Below are positions 29,009-37,472 of a DNA stretch of 64,000 bases, piece after piece; the first letter of the stretch is position 1, and each line of letters opens with the position of its first letter. Source of the stretch: Pseudomonas sp. (GTDB lineage Bacteria > Pseudomonadota > Gammaproteobacteria > Pseudomonadales > Pseudomonadaceae); the NCBI RefSeq assembly GCF_030683065.1, contig NZ_JAUXMX010000033.1, positions 221,172 to 285,171 of the forward strand. The letters are read 5' to 3'. The notes beneath the pieces were generated by a model, which was given only the letters and a program-made list of their open reading frames with translations, was not told the DNA's origin and ran no database searches. A program made the translations under genes and the position numbers.

Positions 29009-30910
29009 ATGTCGCACCAATCCGATCTGATCAGCGAAGACATCCTCGCTTACCTGGCTCAGCACGAACGTAAAGAACTGCTGCGTTTTCTCACCTGCGG
29101 CAACGTCGATGACGGCAAGAGCACCCTGATCGGGCGCCTGCTGCATGACTCGAAGATGATCTACGAAGATCATCTGGAAGCCATTACCCGTGACTCGAAG
29201 AAAGTCGGCACCACCGGTGAAGACATCGATCTGGCGCTGCTGGTCGATGGCCTGCAGGCCGAGCGCGAGCAGGGCATCACCATTGATGTGGCGTACCGTT
29301 ATTTCAGTACGGCCAAGCGTAAATTTATCATTGCCGACACCCCCGGCCATGAGCAGTACACCCGCAACATGGCCACTGGCGCGTCCACCTGCGACCTGGC
29401 GATCATCCTGATCGATGCACGCTATGGCGTGCAGACCCAGACCAAGCGTCACAGTTTTATCGCCAGCCTGCTGGGCATCAAACACATCGTTGTGGCCATT
29501 AACAAGATGGACCTCAAGGGCTTCGATCAAGGCGTTTTCGAGCAGATCAAGGCTGACTACCTGAAGTTCGCCGAAGGCATCGCGCTCAAGCCAAGTTCGC
29601 TGTATTTCGTGCCAATGTCGGCGCTCAAAGGCGATAACGTGGTCAACAAGAGCGAGCAGTCGCCTTGGTACACCGGCCAGTCGCTGATGGAAATTCTCGA
29701 AACCGTGGAAGTCGCCAGTGATCGTAATTTCACCGACCTGCGTTTCCCGGTGCAGTACGTCAACCGTCCTAACCTGAACTTCCGTGGTTTTGCCGGCACC
29801 TTGGCCAGCGGCATCGTGCGCAAAGGCGATGAAATCATCGCCCTGCCGTCGGGCAAAGGCAGCAAGGTTAAATCCATCGTCACCTTCGAGGGCGAGCTGG
29901 AGCAGGCTGGCCCTGGTCAGGCAATTACCATCACCCTGGAAGATGAAATCGACGTCTCTCGCGGCGACATGTTGGTGCATGCCGACAGCCGTCCGCAGGT
30001 GGTCGACAGCTTCGACGCCATGCTGGTGTGGATGGCTGAAGAGCCGATGCTGCCGGGCAAGAAATACGACATCAAGCGTGCGACCAGCTATGTGCCGGCC
30101 TCGATTGCCAGCATCGCTCACCGGGTTGACGTAAATACCCTGGAGCATGGCCCGGCGAGCAGCTTGCACTTGAACGAGATCGGTCAGGTGCGAGTGGCCC
30201 TCGATGCGCCCATCGCACTAGACGGTTATGCACACAACCGCACCACCGGCTCGTTCATCATTATCGATCGGTTGACCAACGGCACCGTGGGTGCCGGCAT
30301 GATCATCGCCGAACCAGTTAGTGCTCAGGGCACAACGGGGCACCACGGTAAGTTGGCGCATGTGTCCACCGAAGAGCGTGCTGCGCGCTTTGGCCAGCAA
30401 CCGGCTACCGTCCTGTTCAGCGGCCTGTCCGGCGCGGGCAAGAGCACCCTGGCCTATGCCGTGGAGCGCAAGCTGTTCGATATGGGGCGTGCGGTCTATG
30501 TGCTGGACGGCCAGAACCTGCGTCACGACCTGAATAAGGGCTTGCCGCAAGATCGTGCCGGTCGTACCGAGAACTGGCGTCGCGCCGCCCACGTTGCGCG
30601 TCAGTTCAACGAGGCGGGTCTGCTGACGCTGGCGGCCTTTGTTGCGCCGGATGCTGAAGGCCGCGAGCAGGCCAGGGCGCTGCTGGGTGCCGAGCGCTTG
30701 ATCACGGTCTACGTGCAGGCTTCGCCGCAAGTCTGCGCCGAGCGTGACCCGCAGGGCTTGTATGCGGCGGCGGGTGACAATATCCCAGGCCTATCCTTCC
30801 CCTACGATGTGCCACTGGATGCCGACCTGGTAGTCGACACCCAGAGCCTGTCGCTGGAAGAGGGCGTCAAGCAAGTGCTGGCATTGTTGCGCGAGCGCGG
30901 CGCGATCTAA
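29009..30910 (+). CDS. cysNC: Bifunctional sulfate adenylyltransferase subunit 1 / APS kinase CysNC
   Basis: This 633-residue fusion has an EF-Tu-like GTPase (G1 GNVDDGKST near residue 30, G3 [12 protein letters not shown]4 NKMD) with two beta-barrels, then an APS kinase from about residue 455 with a second P-loop GLSGAGKST. The first half drives ATP sulfurylase by GTP hydrolysis; the second phosphorylates APS to PAPS. In the kinase half the position of the E. coli phosphoserine (FISP motif) reads FVAP, so Ala replaces Ser. The ATG at 29009 gives the conserved MSHQSDLI start. Confidence 0.97.
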   Translation: MSHQSDLISEDILAYLAQHERKELLRFLTCGNVDDGKSTLIGRLLHDSKMIYEDHLEAITRDSKKVGTTGEDIDLALLVDGLQAEREQGITIDVAYRYFSTAKRKFIIADTPGHEQYTRNMATGASTCDLAIILIDARYGVQTQTKRHSFIASLLGIKHIVVAINKMDLKGFDQGVFEQIKADYLKFAEGIALKPSSLYFVPMSALKGDNVVNKSEQSPWYTGQSLMEILETVEVASDRNFTDLRFPVQYVNRPNLNFRGFAGTLASGIVRKGDEIIALPSGKGSKVKSIVTFEGELEQAGPGQAITITLEDEIDVSRGDMLVHADSRPQVVDSFDAMLVWMAEEPMLPGKKYDIKRATSYVPASIASIAHRVDVNTLEHGPASSLHLNEIGQVRVALDAPIALDGYAHNRTTGSFIIIDRLTNGTVGAGMIIAEPVSAQGTTGHHGKLAHVSTEERAARFGQQPATVLFSGLSGAGKSTLAYAVERKLFDMGRAVYVLDGQNLRHDLNKGLPQDRAGRTENWRRAAHVARQFNEAGLLTLAAFVAPDAEGREQARALLGAERLITVYVQASPQVCAERDPQGLYAAAGDNIPGLSFPYDVPLDADLVVDTQSLSLEEGVKQVLALLRERGAI

Positions 30911-30920
30911 ATTCGCCGCT

Positions 30921-30957
30921 CACTAAAAGCCCCGCCAATGTGCGGGGCTTTTTAGTG
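30921..30957 (+). terminator. Intrinsic terminator after cysNC
   Basis: CACTAAAAGCCCCGC and GCGGGGCTTTTTAGTG form a 15-bp stem with one bulged T around CAATGT. It contains the T-run and follows the stop by 10 bases. Confidence 0.9.
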
Positions 30958-31080
30958 GGAGTGAGTTATTGCCCATGGCAGGAGCGGTGAAGTAGCCATG
31001 GGCTAGGCGTCTACACCGTTTGCTGCGCGACAGCAGGCGGGGATCTCCTGCGGGGCAATAACCGCCAGCAGCCAGGCATA

Positions 31081-31110
31081 AAAAAGCCCTGCGCGAGCGC
31101 TGGGCTTTTT
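31081..31110 (-). terminator. Intrinsic terminator after zapG
   Basis: AAAAAGCCC (31081-31089) and GGGCTTTTT (31102-31110) pair, with an inner GCG/CGC stem. It lies about 40 bases past the end of the minus-strand zapG gene and should work in both directions. Confidence 0.8.
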
Positions 31111-31151
31111 AGTCTGTCCTCGGCCGTGTCAGGCAGTCGAGCGAGGCGCTA

Positions 31152-31598
31152 TTACTTGTTCTTCAGTCCGTAGCTTTCATCCAGCATGCCCGGTATGTCG
31201 GCGCTTTTCGGCGCGTAGTCCTTGGGCATTTCCTGGTGAGCCGGTGGCCTCAGCCGCTCGCGCCGTTCGCGCCGCTCGCCGCCGTCTTCTCCGTGCAGGC
31301 TGGCCAGTAAGCGCTGACGGGTCAATTCGTCGAGTGCCAGGCGGTTGGCGCCTTCGGACAGGTGTTGTTGCACGTCCTGATGACTCTGGGTGAGCTTCTT
31401 CACCAGATTGGCGGTGGTATTGAAATGGGTGACCACTTCACTTTGGTAGGTGTCGAAGCGTTCCTGGATCTCATCCAACTGGCGTTGTGTGCGGCCGGGG
31501 GCTGCATTGGGCGCAAGGCGAGCGATCAGGAAACCGATGGCAATGCCGGCTACCAAGGTGATGGCCGGTAACAACCAGGCTGTGAGCGTCTGTTCCAC
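31152..31598 (-). CDS. zapG: YhcB/ZapG family inner-membrane protein (DUF1043)
   Basis: The 148-residue protein has one N-terminal membrane helix (LLPAITLVAGIAIGFLIARL) and then a long coiled-coil (RTQRQLDEIQERFDTY onward to about residue 95). The C-terminal third is basic and Pro-rich. YhcB proteins coordinate cell-envelope growth and division in enterobacteria. It stands alone between two terminators and is divergent from a small hydrolase gene. Confidence 0.88.
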   Translation of the reverse strand: MEQTLTAWLLPAITLVAGIAIGFLIARLAPNAAPGRTQRQLDEIQERFDTYQSEVVTHFNTTANLVKKLTQSHQDVQQHLSEGANRLALDELTRQRLLASLHGEDGGERRERRERLRPPAHQEMPKDYAPKSADIPGMLDESYGLKNK

Positions 31599-31731
31599 GA
31601 GTCCTTCCTCTCTAAACGGCTTTGCTTTACGTTAACGGCTGGAACCTGCGCTGTATACCGCAATGTAATGCGATGCGGTGCAGGCTGTCAGCTAGACGAG
31701 TCGACCCTCTAAGAGGTCACGGAGTTCACTG

Positions 31732-32367
31732 TTGCTCACCCGCGAAACCCCAGTATTTATTGACGGCCCCTGCGGTCAGTTGGAAGCGCTACTTCTCAAT
31801 GTAACCGAAGCGCGCGGCGTTGCGTTGATCTGTCATCCCAACCCTGCTCAGGGCGGGACCATGCTCAACAAGGTCGTCTCGACCCTGCAGCGCACCGCTC
31901 GTGATGCGGGTTTGGCGACCCTGCGCTTCAACTATCGGGGTGTCGGTGCCAGCGCCGGTAGCCATGACATGCACAGCGGTGAGGTGGATGATGCAGAGGC
32001 TGTGGCCCACTGGCTGCGCCAACATTACCCGCAGTTGCCCCTGACCCTGCTGGGTTTCTCCTACGGAGGCTTTGTCGCGGCCAGCCTCGGCGGGCGGCTG
32101 GAGCGTCAGGGGGTGGAGCCTGCGCATTTGTTCATGGTAGCGCCAGCGGTCAGTCGGCTAACGGTCGAGAATCCGCCCGCACAGCGCTGCCCGCTGACGC
32201 TGATCCAGCCCGAGGCCGATGAGGTGATCGATCCTCAGGCGGTTTATGCGTGGTCAGCCGGCTTGGGGCGTGCCCATGAGCTGCTGAAAGTGGCAGAATG
32301 CGGCCACTTTTTTCACGGCAAGCTGACCGATCTCAAGGATCTGCTGCTGCCGCGCCTTTCGAACTGA
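31732..32367 (+). CDS. Alpha/beta-hydrolase (small serine hydrolase)
   Basis: The 211-residue alpha/beta-hydrolase has the nucleophile elbow GFSYGG (Ser110), a HPNPAQGGTM oxyanion segment near residue 35, a late aspartate in EADEVIDP and the terminal histidine in ECGHFFHG. This fits the family of about 210 residues annotated as alpha/beta-hydrolases or CocE/YsgA-like esterases; the substrate is not evident. Translation begins at TTG, with GGAG 7 bases upstream and no better in-frame ATG nearby. It may be co-transcribed with trpS, 23 bases downstream. Confidence 0.9.
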   Translation: MLTRETPVFIDGPCGQLEALLLNVTEARGVALICHPNPAQGGTMLNKVVSTLQRTARDAGLATLRFNYRGVGASAGSHDMHSGEVDDAEAVAHWLRQHYPQLPLTLLGFSYGGFVAASLGGRLERQGVEPAHLFMVAPAVSRLTVENPPAQRCPLTLIQPEADEVIDPQAVYAWSAGLGRAHELLKVAECGHFFHGKLTDLKDLLLPRLSN

Positions 32368-32390
32368 CTGCAGCCTTATAAGCGATAGCC

Positions 32391-33737
32391 ATGACCACTC
32401 GTATCCTGACCGGCATCACGACCACCGGCACCCCGCACCTCGGCAATTACGCAGGCGCCATTCGCCCGGCGATAGTCGCCAGCCGCGCAGCCGATGCAGA
32501 CTCGTTTTATTTTCTCGCGGATTACCACGCGCTGATCAAGTGCGATGACCCAGCACGGATCCAGCGCTCGCGCCTGGAAATCGCTGCAACCTGGCTGGCC
32601 TGCGGTCTGGATGTGAGCCGGGCGACCTTCTATCGCCAGTCTGATATCCCGGAAATCCCCGAGCTGTGTTGGTTGCTCAGCTGTGTCGCAGGTAAGGGCC
32701 TGCTCAATCGCGCGCATGCCTACAAGGCCTCGGTAGACAAAAATGTCGAGCAGGGTGAAGACCCGGATGCCGGTATCACCATGGGCCTGTTCAGCTACCC
32801 GGTGCTGATGGCCGCGGACATTCTGATGTTCAACGCGCACAAGGTGCCGGTCGGTCGCGACCAGATCCAGCACGTGGAAATGGCCCGCGACATCGCACAA
32901 CGCTTTAACCACCTGTTCGGCCAGGGTAAGGAGCTGTTTACCTTGCCTGAGGCGGTGATCGAGGAAGACGTCGCGACGCTGCCCGGCCTGGACGGGCGCA
33001 AGATGAGCAAGAGCTACGACAACACTATTCCGCTGTTCGGCAGTGCCAGGCAGCTCAAGGATGCCATCGCGCGCATTGTCACCGACTCCAGGTTGCCCGG
33101 CGAGGCGAAGGATCCGGACAACTCCCATCTGTTCACGCTGTATCAGGCTTTCGCCGCGCCGACCCAGCAGGCAGATTTCCGTGCCGAGCTGGAGGGTGGT
33201 CTGGCCTGGGGAGAGGCCAAGCAGGCGTTGTTCACTTTGCTGGAAGCCGAGCTGGGCGAAGCCCGCGAGCGTTATCACAGCTTTATCGAAAGGCCGGCGG
33301 ATCTGGAAGATATTCTGCTGGACGGTGCCGCCAAGGCGCGCAAGATTGCCACGCCGTTTCTGGGTGAGTTGCGCGAAGCGGTTGGCTTGCGCTCCTTCCG
33401 CAGTCAGGCGGTCAGTGGTGCAGGCGAGAAGAAAAAGGCCGGCAAGAGCGCGCGCTTTGTCAGCTTCCGTGACGACGACGGCAGTTTCCGTTTCCGCCTG
33501 CTGGATGCGGCTGGCGAGCAGTTGCTGCTGTCCAAGTCCTTTGCCGATGGCAAGTCGGCTGGTCTGGTGAATAAACGTTTGCAGTCCGGCGACGCGCTGG
33601 ATGTCCGCGAGCAGGACGGCGGCTTTGCTGTCTGGCTAGAGGGTGAGTGTGTCGCGCAAAGCCCGGTATTCGCCGATGGCGCTGCCTGTCAGGCGGCTAT
33701 CCAGCGTTTGCGTGAAGCCTTGGCGCCGCAGGATTAA
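32391..33737 (+). CDS. trpS: Tryptophanyl-tRNA synthetase TrpS with C-terminal DUF1508-like extension
   Basis: This class I synthetase charges tRNA-Trp. The HIGH motif appears as PHLGNYAGA near residue 18 and KMSKS is exact at about residue 206. At 448 residues it is about 110 longer than E. coli TrpS. The extra part, after a basic linker ([11 protein letters not shown]), carries two repeats, [20 protein letters not shown] and [20 protein letters not shown], that look like the YegP/DUF1508 repeat. The long form occurs in other pseudomonads as far as I recall. No clear Shine-Dalgarno sequence precedes the ATG. Confidence 0.95.
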   Translation: MTTRILTGITTTGTPHLGNYAGAIRPAIVASRAADADSFYFLADYHALIKCDDPARIQRSRLEIAATWLACGLDVSRATFYRQSDIPEIPELCWLLSCVAGKGLLNRAHAYKASVDKNVEQGEDPDAGITMGLFSYPVLMAADILMFNAHKVPVGRDQIQHVEMARDIAQRFNHLFGQGKELFTLPEAVIEEDVATLPGLDGRKMSKSYDNTIPLFGSARQLKDAIARIVTDSRLPGEAKDPDNSHLFTLYQAFAAPTQQADFRAELEGGLAWGEAKQALFTLLEAELGEARERYHSFIERPADLEDILLDGAAKARKIATPFLGELREAVGLRSFRSQAVSGAGEKKKAGKSARFVSFRDDDGSFRFRLLDAAGEQLLLSKSFADGKSAGLVNKRLQSGDALDVREQDGGFAVWLEGECVAQSPVFADGAACQAAIQRLREALAPQD

Positions 33738-33741
33738 AGTC

Positions 33742-33832
33742 TAGGTTGGGTCGGGCGGCGCTCCGTTGAGGAGCAACGCGACGAAGCCCGACATTGCATT
33801 TTGTTGGGATTCGCTGCGCTCAACGCCAACCT
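33742..33832. repeat. Compound palindromic intergenic repeat between trpS and zapE
   Basis: AGGTTGG (33743-33749) pairs with CCAACCT (33826-33832), and inside it GTCGGGC pairs with GCCCGAC (33785-33791). A CGCTGCGCTCAAC segment lies near the right end. This looks like one of the dispersed imperfect palindromes of pseudomonads. Confidence 0.5.
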
Positions 33833-33900
33833 GGCCGATTGCCAAGCCGCCGGGGCGTCGTTAGAGTTACGCCCCCGTTTTACTTGGCCGGCTAACGAAT

Positions 33901-34995
33901 ATGACTCCACTTGCGCGCTACCAGACCGATCTCAAGCGGCCCGACTTTTTCCACGATGCGGCCCAGGAAACTGCGGTGCGCCACCTGCAGCGCCTCTATG
34001 ACGACCTGGTCGCGGCCGAAAAAGGTACGTCCGGAGTATTTGGCAAACTGTTCGCCAGAAAGCCGCAGGGTCCGGTCAAGGGTTTGTACTTCTGGGGTGG
34101 GGTCGGTCGCGGCAAGACCTACCTGGTCGATACCTTCTTCGACTCTTTGCCGTTCGAGCGCAAGGTGCGTACGCACTTTCACCGCTTCATGAAGCGGGTG
34201 CACGAGGAGCTGGCCACGCTCAAGGGCGAGAAGAATCCCTTGGTGATCATTGGTAAGCGCTTTGCCGACGAGGCGCGGGTGATCTGCTTCGATGAGTTTT
34301 TCGTTTCCGATATCACCGACGCGATGATCCTCGCCACCTTGCTCGAAGAGCTGTTCAAGAATGGTGTAAGCCTGGTGGCGACGTCCAACATCGTGCCTGA
34401 TGGTCTTTACAGGGATGGCTTGCAGCGCGCGCGCTTCCTGCCCGCCATTGCTCTGTTGAAAGAGCACACCGATATCGTCAACGTCGACAGCGGTATCGAT
34501 TATCGCCTGCGTGCGCTTGAGCAGGCCGAGCTGTTTCACTGGCCGCTCGATGCCGCTGCCGAAGAGAGCCTGGAGAAGAGCTTCAGGAGCTTGCTGCCCG
34601 AGCATTGCGTGATCCAGGAAAACGAAGCGCTGATGATCGAAAACCGTGCCCTCACTGCGCGCAAGGTTGGCGACGATGTGGCCTGGTTCGAGTTTCGCGA
34701 GTTGTGCGACGGCCCGCGCAGCCAGAACGATTACATCGAGCTGGGCAAGATTTTCCATGCCGTGCTACTGGCCAATGTCGAGCAGATGGGGGTGGCCAAG
34801 GAAGACATGGCCAGGCGCTTCATCAACCTGGTCGACGAGTTTTACGACCGCAACGTCAAATTGATCATCTCTGCCGAGGTCGAGTTGAAGGACCTTTACA
34901 GTGGCGGGCGCCTGAATTTCGAGTTCCAGCGTACCTTGAGCCGGCTGCTCGAAATGCAGTCCCATGAGTTCCTGACGCGGCCACACAAGCCTTAA
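33901..34995 (+). CDS. zapE: Cell-division AFG1-like ATPase ZapE
   Basis: The 364-residue P-loop ATPase has Walker A GGVGRGKTYLVDTFF near residue 67 and Walker B ICFDEFFVSD near residue 130, followed by the AFG1 signature region with an ATSNIVPDGLYRDGL sensor segment. ZapE associates with the Z-ring late in constriction in E. coli. The start MTPLARYQTDLKRP matches the family, although no clear ribosome-binding site precedes it. It follows trpS after a repeat-containing gap. Confidence 0.94.
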   Translation: MTPLARYQTDLKRPDFFHDAAQETAVRHLQRLYDDLVAAEKGTSGVFGKLFARKPQGPVKGLYFWGGVGRGKTYLVDTFFDSLPFERKVRTHFHRFMKRVHEELATLKGEKNPLVIIGKRFADEARVICFDEFFVSDITDAMILATLLEELFKNGVSLVATSNIVPDGLYRDGLQRARFLPAIALLKEHTDIVNVDSGIDYRLRALEQAELFHWPLDAAAEESLEKSFRSLLPEHCVIQENEALMIENRALTARKVGDDVAWFEFRELCDGPRSQNDYIELGKIFHAVLLANVEQMGVAKEDMARRFINLVDEFYDRNVKLIISAEVELKDLYSGGRLNFEFQRTLSRLLEMQSHEFLTRPHKP

Positions 34996-35012
34996 AGAGC
35001 TACAGCGGGCGG

Positions 35013-36017
35013 CTAGACCCGGCCGTCCTTGTGCTGGAATTGTCGCCGGTACAGGTTGGGCGACAGCTCGGTGTGCTGGCGGAACAGGCGCGCGAAGAAA
35101 CTGGCGTCGTCATAACCGACTTCATAGCTGATGGTCTTGATACTTTTGCGTGTGGCGCTGAGCAGGCTTTTCGCCGTTTCGATGCGCAGCCGTTGCAGAT
35201 AATGCAGGGGTTTGTCGCCGGTGGCGGCCTGGAAGCGGCGCATGAAGTTGCGGATGCTCATGCCGTGTTCGCGGGCCACGTCCTCGAAACGGAACTTGTC
35301 TGCAAGGTGCTCTTCCAGCCATTGCTGGATCTGCAGGATGGTCAGGTCGTGGTGCAGCTTCTGCCCGCCAAAACCGATACGCCCCGGGGTGTAACTGCGC
35401 TGCACTTCGTAGAGTATGTCGCGTGCTACGCCCTGGGCCACGCTGGCGCCGCAATAGCGCTCGATCAGGTAGATGTAAAGGTCGCAGGCCGAGGTCACGC
35501 CACCTGCGCAATACAGGTTGTCGGCATCTGACAGGTGCTTGTCCTGGTTAAGCAGTACCTTGGGGAAGCGCTCGCCGAACTCTTTAAAGAAACGCCAATA
35601 GGTGGTGGCTTCCTTGCCGTCGAGCAAGCCCGCCTGGGCCATCCAGAACACCCCTTTGGCTTCGCCGCAGATCGCGCTGCCGGCGGCGTGACGCTCCTGC
35701 AGCCAGTCGAGTACCTGCGGGTGGCGCTGGCGGAGGGCGTCGAAGTCATCCCAGAAAGTGGGCAGGATAATCACATCGCTGGCGTCGAGTCTGCCGTCGA
35801 CCGGGATCATGACGTTGCTGAAGCTGCGCACCGGCTGACCGTCCGGGCTGACCAGACGAATCTCGAAGGTTTCGGTCAGGCCCAGGCCTTGCTGTTTGCC
35901 GTAACGCAGGCTGGCCATGTGGAAGAAATCCTTGGCCTGCATCAGGGTCGAAGCAAAGACCCCTTCGGTGGCGAGAATGCTGACGCGGCGCAAGACTGTT
36001 GACGGCTGAGTAGGCAT
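35013..36017 (-). CDS. GlxA-family transcriptional regulator (DJ-1/PfpI domain + AraC HTH)
   Basis: This 334-residue regulator has an N-terminal class-I-amidotransferase-like (DJ-1/PfpI) domain, with a cysteine in the elbow position in AICGEAKGVF, and a C-terminal AraC double HTH (FEDVAREHGMSIRNFMRRFQ and TISYEVGYDDASFFARLFRQ). Such GlxA regulators control catabolic genes for carnitine, arginine or glycine betaine in Pseudomonas. The effector here is unknown. The ATG at 36017 gives MPTQPSTVLRR; an ATG 6 codons upstream is also possible. It is divergent from an acyl-CoA dehydrogenase gene, which may be its target. Confidence 0.9.
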   Translation of the reverse strand: MPTQPSTVLRRVSILATEGVFASTLMQAKDFFHMASLRYGKQQGLGLTETFEIRLVSPDGQPVRSFSNVMIPVDGRLDASDVIILPTFWDDFDALRQRHPQVLDWLQERHAAGSAICGEAKGVFWMAQAGLLDGKEATTYWRFFKEFGERFPKVLLNQDKHLSDADNLYCAGGVTSACDLYIYLIERYCGASVAQGVARDILYEVQRSYTPGRIGFGGQKLHHDLTILQIQQWLEEHLADKFRFEDVAREHGMSIRNFMRRFQAATGDKPLHYLQRLRIETAKSLLSATRKSIKTISYEVGYDDASFFARLFRQHTELSPNLYRRQFQHKDGRV

Positions 36018-36094
36018 GGTTGGTGTTCTTATCAAGGCTAAGTGGTCATTGGCTGGCTGGATCGTCTTATTTTTTGGCGGTTGTGTCTAGTGTG

Positions 36095-36112
36095 ACCAAG
36101 CGTTTGCTTGGT
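36095..36112. promoter_or_regulatory. Inverted-repeat operator before the acyl-CoA dehydrogenase gene
   Basis: ACCAAGC and GCTTGGT form a perfect 7-bp inverted repeat around GTTT, 44 bases before the dehydrogenase ATG. The form resembles TetR-family operators found upstream of fatty-acid catabolism genes. No TetR gene is in the window, so the regulator would act in trans. Confidence 0.5.
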
Positions 36113-36156
36113 TAAAGTCGTCAGCTCTCTAATTCGTTTTGCCGCAAGGTGTCGCC

Positions 36157-37293
36157 ATGATCCCCAGAACCCTGTTCAGCTCCGACCATGAACTTTTTCG
36201 CGACAGTGTGCGCAAGTTTCTCGAGCAGGAGGCCGTGCCTTTTCATGCGCAGTGGGAAAAGGATGGCCATATCGATCGCCAGCTTTGGAACAAGGCGGGG
36301 GAGGCAGGAATGCTCTGCTCGCATATCCCGGAAGAGTACGGCGGCATGGCGGCTGATTTTCTCTACAGTACGGTGGTGATCGAGGAGGTCGGTCGTCTGG
36401 GATTGACCGGAATAGGGTTCTCCCTGCACTCCGATATCGTTGCGCCTTACATCCTGCATTACGGCTCAGAGGCGCTAAAGCACAAATACCTGCCCAAGCT
36501 GGTTTCCGGCGAGATGGTAACCGCTATCGCCATGACCGAGCCGGGCGCCGGCTCTGATTTGCAGGGGGTGAAAACCACGGCGGTACTGGATGGCGACGAC
36601 TATGTGATCAACGGCTCCAAGACGTTTATCACCAATGGCTACCTGGCTGATCTGGTCATTGTGGTGGCCAAGACCGACCCGAAAGCCGGAGCCAAGGGCA
36701 CCAGCCTGTTTCTGGTCGAGGCCTCAAGCTCGGGATTCTCCAGGGGCAAGCGGCTGGAGAAGGTCGGCATGAAGGCCCAGGACACTTCCGAGTTGTTCTT
36801 CCAGGATGTGCGCGTGCCCAAGGAGAATCTGCTGGGTCAGGCGGGCATGGGTTTCGCTTACCTGATGCAGGAACTGCCCCAGGAGCGCCTGACTGTCGGT
36901 ATCGGTGCCCTGGCCTCAGCCGAGGCGGCGCTGCAATGGACGCTCGACTATACCCGCCAGCGCAAGGCGTTCGGCAAGGCCATTGCGGACTTCCAGAACA
37001 CCCGCTTCAAGCTGGCGGAAATGGCCACGGAAATTCAGATCGGCCGGGTCTTTCTCGATCGCTGTCTTGAGTTGCACCTGCAGGGCAAGCTGGATGTGCC
37101 GACCGCTGCCATGCTCAAGTATTGGGGTACCGACCTGCAGTGCAAGGTGCTTGACGAGTGCGTGCAGCTGCATGGCGGTTACGGTTACATGTGGGAGTAC
37201 CCAGTAGCCCGTGCCTGGGCCGATGCTCGGGTGCAGCGCATCTATGCCGGTACCAACGAGATCATGAAGGAAATCATCGCGCGTTCGCTGTGA
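36157..37293 (+). CDS. Long-chain acyl-CoA dehydrogenase-like flavoenzyme
   Basis: The 378-residue flavoprotein catalyses the first, FAD-dependent step of acyl-CoA beta-oxidation. FAD/substrate signatures are AMTEPGAGSDLQG and the C-terminal RIYAGTNEIMKEIIARSL. At the usual catalytic site of medium-chain enzymes (IYEGT) it reads IYAGT, but Glu243 in QELPQERL occupies the position used by long-chain dehydrogenase (LCAD), and the region YMWEYPVARAWADARVQ also matches LCAD. So it should be active. The ATG at 36157 follows AAGG; a TTG six codons earlier is less likely. Confidence 0.93.
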   Translation: MIPRTLFSSDHELFRDSVRKFLEQEAVPFHAQWEKDGHIDRQLWNKAGEAGMLCSHIPEEYGGMAADFLYSTVVIEEVGRLGLTGIGFSLHSDIVAPYILHYGSEALKHKYLPKLVSGEMVTAIAMTEPGAGSDLQGVKTTAVLDGDDYVINGSKTFITNGYLADLVIVVAKTDPKAGAKGTSLFLVEASSSGFSRGKRLEKVGMKAQDTSELFFQDVRVPKENLLGQAGMGFAYLMQELPQERLTVGIGALASAEAALQWTLDYTRQRKAFGKAIADFQNTRFKLAEMATEIQIGRVFLDRCLELHLQGKLDVPTAAMLKYWGTDLQCKVLDECVQLHGGYGYMWEYPVARAWADARVQRIYAGTNEIMKEIIARSL

Positions 37294-37385
37294 GCTTGTA
37301 GATCCTGTGTTTATGCGCCGGCCTCGCTGGACGTAAGCAGCGGCGCCTAGCCCCCGGTCGCGATAGGCCATGGCGCAAATAGCTT

Positions 37386-37402
37386 GGCGGGCATGGCCCG
37401 CT
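37386..37402. repeat. Short REP-like hairpin downstream of the acyl-CoA dehydrogenase gene
   Basis: GCGGGC-ATG-GCCCGC forms a 6-bp stem within a GGCGGGCATGGCCCGCTCCTG unit of a kind that recurs in pseudomonad intergenic DNA. The surrounding 150 bases hold no gene. Confidence 0.4.
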
Positions 37403-37440
37403 CCTGCGAAGCCCTGAATCCCGGATGGCGTGGCGGGGCA

Positions 37441-37469
37441 GCCCGGCATCTGATGATGCCGGGCTTTTT
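37441..37469. terminator. Intrinsic terminator between acyl-CoA dehydrogenase and aldo/keto reductase genes
   Basis: GCCCGGCATC and GATGCCGGGC form a perfect 10-bp stem with a TGAT loop, followed by TTTTT. It serves the plus-strand dehydrogenase. Confidence 0.9.
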
Positions 37470-37472
37470 CGT

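Noticed and set aside
37233..37250. Acyl-CoA dehydrogenase inactive because IYEGT is IYAGT
   Set aside because: The catalytic glutamate of the LCAD branch is present in the LPQERL motif instead.
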